DNA from: Lactobacillaceae bacterium UBA5807 | Lineage (GTDB): Bacteria; Bacillota; Bacilli; Lactobacillales; Lactobacillaceae | Direction: 5' to 3' | DNA: 10,797 nucleotides | Assembly: GCA_002418005.1 (NCBI GenBank) | Contig: DIDF01000036.1 | Span: 1-10,797, forward strand | Part shown: positions 6,321-10,797 of the stretch, one piece after another | How positions within the stretch are numbered: the stretch's first letter is position 1 | Layout of the letters: every line of letters begins with the position of its first letter | Notes under the pieces: generated by a model | Database searches by the model: none | The model's input: only the letters and a program-made list of their open reading frames with translations | What the model was told of the DNA's origin: nothing | Program-made: the position numbers and the translations under genes

Positions 6321-7067
6321 TCAGGCATTTGCAACTGGTCGGTCGTGATTTACAGAAAAGATCCTCGAATCAGCATGTTTTGTAGATTCATCGGCAATTA
6401 CCCGACCATTTCTCATCACAATTAAATGATCAGCGTATTGACGCATTACTTCACTGTTGGTGGAAGCAATAACAACACTCGCATTTTGTTTACTAGCATA
6501 TGTTTTTAAAGTATCCATAATCAAAAACGTTGTTGCCGGGGCCTCATCAAAAACCGGCTCGTAACAAAGAACTAACGAAGGCTGATCATATAAAACCTTA
6601 GCCAGCTTGAACCTTTCAATCCTTCTTGTATTTAAGTCGCTGACTGATTCATTGAAATGAGACTTTAAATTGACCTTTGCCAGAAGTTGTATACTTAATT
6701 TTTTTTGGCCTTCCGGATAAACCCATAGGACATCTCGTAATGATAAATTTTTATACCACTTATCATGTAAAAGATTTTCGATTAAAGAATGTTTTGGGTT
6801 CAAATTGTTTTGAGTTGAAATAACACCAACGTGACTTTGAAAATCGGCTTTTTCATACTTATTAAGGTAACGAATATCTTCGCCGTCCAACCAAACATGA
6901 CCCTTATTATCACTAGTGGCTTGATCCAAGCTTTTTAACAACTCAATATTTCCAGAATCAAGATCACCCACCAAGGCAGTTACTTCACCAGGGTAAATGT
7001 TCAGAGAAATATCATTTAATATTTTCTTTTTATTAGAGATTTTATTTAAATGACGGACATTGATCAT
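6321..7067 (-). CDS. Degenerate ABC-transporter ATPase-like protein (PhnC-like), probably non-catalytic
   Basis: A 248-residue protein with the full layout of an ABC ATPase, closest by eye to the phosphonate/PhnC type. Key motifs are changed: the Walker A region is GDLDSGNIE (34-42), with Asn40 for the essential Lys and Ile for Ser/Thr; the signature LSGGQ becomes LNTRR (145-149); Walker B ends CYEP (168-171), with Tyr for Asp though Glu170 remains; the H-loop His is Thr203. Gln86 of the Q-loop is kept. ATP hydrolysis is therefore unlikely. The frame is intact over its full length, so it may be kept for another role or be decaying. ATG 7067 follows GGGGTG by six bases; a TTG at 7091 preceded by AGGGTG is an alternative. 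No permease or binding-protein gene adjoins it. The purine permease lies 69-93 bp upstream with no clear terminator between, so they may share a transcript. Confidence 0.8.
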   Translation of the reverse strand: MINVRHLNKISNKKKILNDISLNIYPGEVTALVGDLDSGNIELLKSLDQATSDNKGHVWLDGEDIRYLNKYEKADFQSHVGVISTQNNLNPKHSLIENLLHDKWYKNLSLRDVLWVYPEGQKKLSIQLLAKVNLKSHFNESVSDLNTRRIERFKLAKVLYDQPSLVLCYEPVFDEAPATTFLIMDTLKTYASKQNASVVIASTNSEVMRQYADHLIVMRNGRVIADESTKHADSRIFSVNHDRPVANA

Positions 7068-7160
7068 TATTGTCACCCCAATCTTACTCAAGTTTTCACC
7101 CTAATAATAAGCACCTAGTGTAAAAATTAAGTAAATTCGAAGTAAAACAATGTAAAAGAA

Positions 7161-8618
7161 TTAAAGAATGGCTAAAACAGCAAAGTTAATTACAAACAAA
7201 ATAGAAACGATCCAAATCAAAGGATGAATTTCATGCCATTTGCCAAGTACTCCCTTAATTAAAACAAAGAAAATAAAGCCAAATGCAATTCCGTAAGTAA
7301 TGTTGTAAGTAAACGCCATGACAATCGAGGCCATAAAACATGGAATTGCTTCCTCCAAATTCTTCCAAGGAATTTGGTTAAAGGTACTCATCATCATAAT
7401 TCCAACCATTATTAACGATGGAGCGACAGCAGAAGTCGGAATAATTGAAAGAAATGGTGAAATTAAAGTACTCAAAGCAAACAATACTGCAACCACAACA
7501 CTAGTCAATCCAGTTCGACCACCGGCACCGATTCCGGCCGAACTTTCAACGTAAGTTGTAATGTTGGAAGTTCCAAACAGGGAACCAACACCAGTCGCAA
7601 TTGAATCAGCGAATAAAGCCTTATCCAATTTAGACTTAAAACCGGGTTGTGCTTCTAATTCCATTTCTTTTTTACCAGAGAAAATACCGGTTTGCCGACC
7701 AGTTCCAATAAATGTCCCAAGAGAATCAAACGTATCAGATAAACTAAATGACAAAATTGTCATTAAAACAAGCAAAATCCGATGACTGTTGGAAAATAAG
7801 GTCCCCATTCCTTCATGAGAAAATGCTGCTAAAAAGGTAGTACTAAGTTGGGATACCGATGCTGCAACTGAGTATTGGCTTGATAAATGAAGATTAGTAA
7901 CTCCCATTGGAATACCGATTATAGTAGTTAAGATAATCCCAATCAAAAGAGCTGCAGGAACCTTTTTAACTAGTAATAAGACGGTGATAATCAAGCCAAT
8001 TAATGATAGAACAATTGTTGCACTGCTAAAATTCTGCAAAGCAGGAACAATCCCGCCCCCGGTAACAATCGTGCTTATTCCATGAGCAAATGTCTGCTGA
8101 GTAGGTGAAAATGGTTTACCATTAACACTTAAAATACTGTTAGCATCACTTGTAAACTGCAAGAATCCGGCATTTTTGATCCCAATATAGGCAATAAAAC
8201 AACCAATCCCACCGCTAATAGCTAACTGAAGATTTAACGGAATTGCAGTTATCAACATTTTTCTGATCTTAGTTACGGTAATTAAAATGTTGATGCACCC
8301 ACAGAAGAACACTAAAGCCAAGGCTTGCTGCCAGGAAAAACCTAAACTCATAACAACGGTATATGTAAAAAATGCATTCAATCCAATACCAGGAGCTAAA
8401 GCGTAGGGAACATTAGCAAACAGTCCCATGATTAATGTCCCAACAACAGACGCAATAATTGTCGCCAAAAAAGCGGCCTGAGTTGGAATGCCTGCCTCAC
8501 CCAATACTCTTGGGATGACAAATAAAGCATATGATAATGCAAAAAATGTGGTTAAGCCGGCTCCCAGTTCCGTACTAACTGTGGTGCCCGACTTTTTAAG
8601 TTGGAAAAACTTATCCAA
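7161..8618 (-). CDS. AzgA-family purine (adenine/guanine/hypoxanthine) permease
   Basis: A 485-residue membrane transporter of the AzgA branch of nucleobase permeases (PbuG/PbuO-like), importing hypoxanthine, guanine or adenine with protons. Seen: GLTTFFALSYALFVIP in helix 1, APGIGLNAFF in helix 3 (75-84), SDTFDSLGTFIG in helix 8 (294-305) and TTYVESSAGIGAGGRTG in helix 10 (354-370). Two half-helix regions and about 14 membrane segments fit the fold. The TTG start at 8618 is supported by GGGGGGAG six bases upstream; no in-frame ATG is better placed. No other purine gene is near. A promoter with an extended -10 lies at 8690-8698, and the 65-base leader contains a hairpin but no purine riboswitch core. 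A probable small RNA is encoded divergently upstream. Which base it prefers cannot be read from sequence. Confidence 0.92.
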   Translation of the reverse strand: MDKFFQLKKSGTTVSTELGAGLTTFFALSYALFVIPRVLGEAGIPTQAAFLATIIASVVGTLIMGLFANVPYALAPGIGLNAFFTYTVVMSLGFSWQQALALVFFCGCINILITVTKIRKMLITAIPLNLQLAISGGIGCFIAYIGIKNAGFLQFTSDANSILSVNGKPFSPTQQTFAHGISTIVTGGGIVPALQNFSSATIVLSLIGLIITVLLLVKKVPAALLIGIILTTIIGIPMGVTNLHLSSQYSVAASVSQLSTTFLAAFSHEGMGTLFSNSHRILLVLMTILSFSLSDTFDSLGTFIGTGRQTGIFSGKKEMELEAQPGFKSKLDKALFADSIATGVGSLFGTSNITTYVESSAGIGAGGRTGLTSVVVAVLFALSTLISPFLSIIPTSAVAPSLIMVGIMMMSTFNQIPWKNLEEAIPCFMASIVMAFTYNITYGIAFGFIFFVLIKGVLGKWHEIHPLIWIVSILFVINFAVLAIL

Positions 8619-8640
8619 GAAAAACTCCCCCCTAATTTTA

Positions 8641-8674
8641 CGAACTTTTATGTTGATAAATTAGTAATAGTTCG
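8641..8674 (-). promoter_or_regulatory. Leader hairpin upstream of the purine permease ribosome binding site
   Basis: In the predicted permease leader CGAACT (8674-8669) pairs with AGTTCG (8646-8641) around a 22-base loop, ending eight bases before the G-rich ribosome binding site. There is no T tract, and no match to the purine or preQ1 aptamer cores that I know. A role in translation control is only a possibility. Confidence 0.35.
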
Positions 8675-8689
8675 CGTTTAATAAGAATA

Positions 8690-8698
8690 ATTGTACCA
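8690..8698 (-). promoter_or_regulatory. Extended -10 promoter of the purine permease
   Basis: On the minus strand TGGTACAAT is an extended -10 (TGn then TACAAT). The -35 region is weak, as is common with extended -10 promoters. Transcription would start near 8683, leaving a leader of about 65 bases. Confidence 0.6.
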
Positions 8699-8802
8699 CT
8701 TATGAGGAATTATTCTATAAAAATTTTGGAACAGTTAACCTTTTCAGTATTCATTCATAATAAATATAGCAATAAATTATTATATTAATTACTCTTTGGT
8801 TA

Positions 8803-8811
8803 TGCTATAAT
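8803..8811 (+). promoter_or_regulatory. Extended -10 promoter of the putative small RNA
   Basis: TGCTATAAT on the plus strand is a consensus extended -10. No good -35 is seen at 17 bp. The predicted start near 8818 falls at the first base of a perfect hairpin. It points away from the permease promoter. Confidence 0.6.
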
Positions 8812-8817
8812 GAAGCC

Positions 8818-8942
8818 GGTCAGAGATGACCATCAAAATTCATTTAATTTACTTATCAATTTCTGAATCCCCTGTTTATAAACTGATAAGTTTAGGTTTT
8901 ACAAATCATTTCCCACACAAGGGCCGCGATGGCGGCCTTTTA
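8818..8942 (+). ncRNA. Putative small structured RNA, about 125 nt
   Basis: The plus strand has an extended -10 promoter, about 125 bases, and a terminator, with no ORF preceded by a ribosome binding site. Three stem-loops are visible. The first is GGTCA-GAGA-TGACC (8818-8831), with a GNRA tetraloop. The second pairs ACTTATCA (8851-8858) with TGATAAGT (8884-8891), extended by three pairs past one mismatch, and shows a 17-base loop containing TCCCCT (8868-8873). The third is the terminator at 8919-8941. A second unpaired C-rich stretch, TTTCCCAC, lies at 8909-8916. C-rich loops in small RNAs of Firmicutes often pair with Shine-Dalgarno sequences. I do not recognise a known family. A 44-codon frame from ATG 8826 crosses the terminator and lacks a ribosome binding site. 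Confidence 0.55.
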
Positions 8943-8943
8943 T
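8919..8943 (+). terminator. Terminator of the putative small RNA
   Basis: AAGGGCCGC and GCGGCCTTT form a nine-pair stem with one G-U wobble around the loop GATG, ending in TTTTATT. The minus-strand reading has no T tract after the stem, so the terminator serves plus-strand transcription. Confidence 0.8.
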
Positions 8944-8961
8944 TCACAAATAAGGATTAAT

Positions 8962-8996
8962 AAAAAAGCGAAATTCCGGCCTGGAATTTCGCTTTT
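8962..8996 (-). terminator. Terminator of the aldo/keto reductase gene
   Basis: A perfect 14-bp stem, AAAAGCGAAATTCC with GGAATTTCGCTTTT, around a five-base loop, with a run of six T on the minus strand. It starts about 23 bases after the reductase stop. The plus strand also ends in TTTT, so it may be bidirectional and back up the small RNA terminator. Confidence 0.9.
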
Positions 8997-9019
8997 CGTT
9001 ATATTTAATTATAAGATTT

Positions 9020-9982
9020 CTACTTTTTGGCAACCTTAAAGTAAGAAAATGCGTCATCAATTGCTTGATATTCTTTATCAGGAAGTGGGATTTCCATTGC
9101 CCGCGAGTTAACCAATACTTGGTCAACTTTCTTGGCCCCTGGAATGACAACACTGATATCAGGATTCTTCATATACCATGCCAGGATAACTTGAGAAACG
9201 GTAGCGTTATGGTTTGAAGCAATCCCTCTAACTTTATCAATAGCTTCAAGAGCTTTAGAAAATCTTGGTTCTTTGAAATCATCCATTGAACTTCTAATAT
9301 CATCTTTAGGAAAAGTAGCAGTTTTATCATACTTACCAGTCAAAAGACCTGAAGCAAGTGGGAAGTATGGTACAAAGCTAATATTATTTTCTTTAAGATA
9401 TGGCATCATTTCTGCCATATCGTCTTGATGGAGCAAGCTATATTGATCTTCGACAATATCAACGTAGCCATCAGCATTAGCTTCTTTAATTTGATCAAGA
9501 CTAAAGTTAGAAACTCCGATTGCCCTTATCTTTCCTTGCTCACGAAGCTTTTGCAAGGCACCAACGGCTTCAGCTTTAGGAGTTTTATCATCTGGAAAAT
9601 GAATATAGTAGATATCAATATAATCGGTACCCAATCGCTTTAAGCTTTCATCGACTTGCTTGGTCAAAAAAGCAGGATCATTATTGATTACTTCGTGCCC
9701 GCTAGAAAAATCATGAGCACCCTTCGTGGCAATAACAAATTTCGAACGGTCATAATCCTTGATAGCTTTCCCGATCAATTCCTCAGAATGGCCCAGTCCG
9801 TATACATAAGCGGTATCCAAAAGTTTAATGCCATTATCAAGGGCAGTTTTAACGACTTCAACACCAGTGTCATCATTTAAATTTGGGAACAAATTGTAAC
9901 CACCAACTGCATTGGTGCCTAAACCTAATGGAGTTGAAGTAACATCTGATTTCCCAATTTTTACGTCTTTATAGTATTGCAT
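9020..9982 (-). CDS. Aldo/keto reductase
   Basis: A 320-residue cytoplasmic NAD(P)H-dependent oxidoreductase of the aldo/keto reductase superfamily, a TIM barrel that reduces aldehydes or ketones. The catalytic tetrad is complete: Asp56 and Tyr61 in LLDTAYVYG, Lys87 in IATKGAH and His128 in YYIHFPD. GVSNFS (156-161) follows strand 5, and VVIPGAKKVDQV (278-289) is the cofactor phosphate-binding region. By eye it belongs with the IolS/YhdN-like general stress or unknown-substrate reductases; the substrate cannot be predicted. The ATG start has AGGAGGAA six bases upstream. The gene is monocistronic, with its own promoter, a palindrome in the leader suggesting a local repressor or activator, and a strong terminator. 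No regulator gene adjoins it. Confidence 0.93.
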   Translation of the reverse strand: MQYYKDVKIGKSDVTSTPLGLGTNAVGGYNLFPNLNDDTGVEVVKTALDNGIKLLDTAYVYGLGHSEELIGKAIKDYDRSKFVIATKGAHDFSSGHEVINNDPAFLTKQVDESLKRLGTDYIDIYYIHFPDDKTPKAEAVGALQKLREQGKIRAIGVSNFSLDQIKEANADGYVDIVEDQYSLLHQDDMAEMMPYLKENNISFVPYFPLASGLLTGKYDKTATFPKDDIRSSMDDFKEPRFSKALEAIDKVRGIASNHNATVSQVILAWYMKNPDISVVIPGAKKVDQVLVNSRAMEIPLPDKEYQAIDDAFSYFKVAKK

Positions 9983-9997
9983 GAAATTCCTCCTGAA

Positions 9998-10015
9998 AAT
10001 TTTACAAGTAAAATT
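9998..10015. promoter_or_regulatory. 18-bp palindrome in the aldo/keto reductase leader, likely operator
   Basis: AATTTTACAAGTAAAATT is a perfect inverted repeat between the predicted start of transcription (near 10029) and the ribosome binding site. No T tract follows, so a dimeric repressor site is more likely than a terminator. The regulator is not identified. Confidence 0.5.
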
Positions 10016-10034
10016 CTATAGTTTCCTATAGTTT
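10016..10034. repeat. Tandem CTATAGTTT repeat at the aldo/keto reductase start of transcription
   Basis: CTATAGTTT occurs twice, one base apart. Because CTATAG is itself palindromic, the pair also forms an inverted repeat with a four-base centre. It spans the predicted start of transcription next to the 9998-10015 palindrome, as expected for a second operator site. Confidence 0.45.
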
Positions 10035-10035
10035 A

Positions 10036-10064
10036 ATTATACCCGTCATTTAAAGCTCTGGTAA
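10036..10064 (-). promoter_or_regulatory. Promoter of the aldo/keto reductase gene
   Basis: On the minus strand -35 TTACCA (10064-10059), a 17-bp spacer and a perfect -10 TATAAT (10041-10036). Transcription would begin near 10029, within the CTATAGTTT repeats. Confidence 0.7.
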
Positions 10065-10110
10065 GCCCATTAGAACAACAAAAAACCTTTGATTACTATA
10101 AATTTAAATA

Positions 10111-10695
10111 TTATTCTGAAAAAATTTGACCAATAATTTCTCGTAATTCAGGAATGGTTTCTTCCATATACCAAGGATGGTGCTTTATCCACCCGTAGTT
10201 AAGCGGTGACGGGTGCACCAGTGGAAAATAATTTGGTAGATATTTTGAATGGTTTTGAACCGTTTCACTTAGTGTTTTAAAACATTTATCTCCTAAATAA
10301 TATTTTTGGGCATATGATCCAACAAGTAACGTAATTTTTAAATGAGGCATTTTTTGAAGAAGAAGCGGGTGCCATTTTTTGGCAAATCCTTTTCTGGGTG
10401 GCAAATCCCCACTTTTTCCTTTTCCTGGATAGTAAAAATCCAAATTCATTACCGCTATTTTCCCTGAATCATAAAATTGTTGGCGGGTTATCCCCATCCA
10501 CTTTCTAAGCCGATCGCCACTTAAATCGTCCCAGTATGTCTTTTTTACCTGAGCTCTTCTACTAGGAGCCTGGCTAACAATCAGAATTCTAGCATTTGGA
10601 GTGACATGAAATAATGGATCAATTCCTTTTTCAGTGTATTTACGATTTGCCGGATCATTTTTGATAGCTTGACAAATATCTTTAATGGATTCCAA
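10111..10695 (-). CDS. Uracil-DNA glycosylase superfamily protein
   Basis: A 194-residue protein of the uracil-DNA glycosylase superfamily. Seen: a motif-1-like ILIVSQAPSRRAQ (37-49), DRLRKWMGI (61-69) as in small-UDG relatives, a beta strand KITLLVGSYAQ, and the second active-site motif HPSPLN (161-166). It has only two Cys, so it lacks the four-Cys iron-sulphur cluster of family 4 and 5 enzymes. A catalytic Asp in motif 1 is not evident, so glycosylase activity is uncertain; uracil-excision repair is inferred from the fold family only. The TTG start at 10695 is preferred because AAGGTGA lies five bases before it; a GTG at 10704 is buried in that ribosome binding site. It is separated from the aldo/keto reductase by that gene's own promoter. 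Confidence 0.82.
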   Translation of the reverse strand: MESIKDICQAIKNDPANRKYTEKGIDPLFHVTPNARILIVSQAPSRRAQVKKTYWDDLSGDRLRKWMGITRQQFYDSGKIAVMNLDFYYPGKGKSGDLPPRKGFAKKWHPLLLQKMPHLKITLLVGSYAQKYYLGDKCFKTLSETVQNHSKYLPNYFPLVHPSPLNYGWIKHHPWYMEETIPELREIIGQIFSE

Positions 10696-10731
10696 AAAAA
10701 TCACCTTATTAATTTAATTAAAAAATAATCG

Positions 10732-10760
10732 ACCATAAGCCCGATAATTGACTAAAGCAA
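10732..10760 (-). promoter_or_regulatory. Possible promoter of the UDG-family gene
   Basis: On the minus strand TTGCTT (10760-10755), a 17-bp spacer and TATGGT (10737-10732). Both boxes are partial matches. The position, about 37 bp before the TTG start, is suitable. Confidence 0.3.
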
Positions 10761-10797
10761 CGTTTTAAGGTACCATTCTGAAACTTGAAAGCTAAGA

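Noticed and set aside
8619..8683. Purine or preQ1 riboswitch in the permease leader
   Set aside because: The leader is only about 65 bases long and I find neither the purine aptamer core nor the preQ1 consensus; only a simple hairpin is present.
8826..8960. A 44-codon frame from ATG 8826 within the putative small RNA
   Set aside because: No Shine-Dalgarno sequence precedes it, its ATG lies in the first hairpin, and it reads through the terminator stem. The peptide has no membrane helix, so a type I toxin such as Fst does not fit.
8944..9153. A 69-codon minus-strand frame across the end of the aldo/keto reductase
   Set aside because: It overlaps the reductase in another frame, runs through the terminator hairpin and resembles no family.
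10072..10110. Terminator after the UDG-family gene
   Set aside because: A TTTTTT run is present on the minus strand, but I find no convincing stem before it.

Overview
The window looks like a chromosomal segment of a low-GC Gram-positive bacterium, most likely a lactic acid bacterium of the family Lactobacillaceae. The evidence is AT-rich intergenic DNA, Shine-Dalgarno sites of the AGGAGG/AGGGGG type, several TTG starts, extended -10 promoters, CcpA-type cre boxes, and a typical lactobacillus gene set: a sugar porter, an orphan ferrochelatase, NRAMP, an AzgA-type purine permease, an aldo/keto reductase and a UDG-family protein. I cannot name the species. All recognised protein genes lie on the minus strand, so the window is read from right to left. 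I see no insertion sequence, tRNA, rRNA, CRISPR array or phage gene.

From the right edge leftwards. A UDG-superfamily protein (10111-10695) and an aldo/keto reductase (9020-9982) come first. The reductase has a clear promoter followed by a palindrome that looks like an operator, and ends at a strong terminator. In the gap before the purine permease, the plus strand carries an extended -10 promoter, three stem-loops and a terminator with no good ORF; I call this a probable small RNA (about 8818-8942). Next come the permease (7161-8618) and an ABC-ATPase-like protein (6321-7067) in which Walker A, signature, Walker B and H-loop residues are all changed although the frame is open.

A compact unit follows: ferrochelatase (5240-6193), an NRAMP-type Mn/Fe transporter (3882-5234) and a flavodoxin-fold FMN reductase with two C-terminal membrane helices (3106-3867), closed by a strong terminator. 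The first two overlap by a few bases or are about 5 bp apart, depending on the transporter start. The next gap is 14 bp. I infer metal uptake, electron supply and porphyrin metallation or heme handling. The transporter is interrupted by one in-frame TAA just after its sixth membrane helix, with the rest intact.

The left third holds a 3-hydroxyacyl-CoA-dehydrogenase-family gene (1970-2866) with a perfect cre box just after its predicted start of transcription, and a sugar-porter MFS gene (33-1421) with a cre-like box inside its promoter and another upstream. Both are probably under carbon catabolite control. The roughly 550-bp gap between them has two ATTTATC/GATAAAT palindromes of unknown function.

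The best candidates for something undescribed are the small RNA with a C-rich loop beside the purine permease, the orphan ABC pseudo-ATPase, and the ferrochelatase/NRAMP/membrane-flavoprotein unit. All functional links are inferred from sequence and position.
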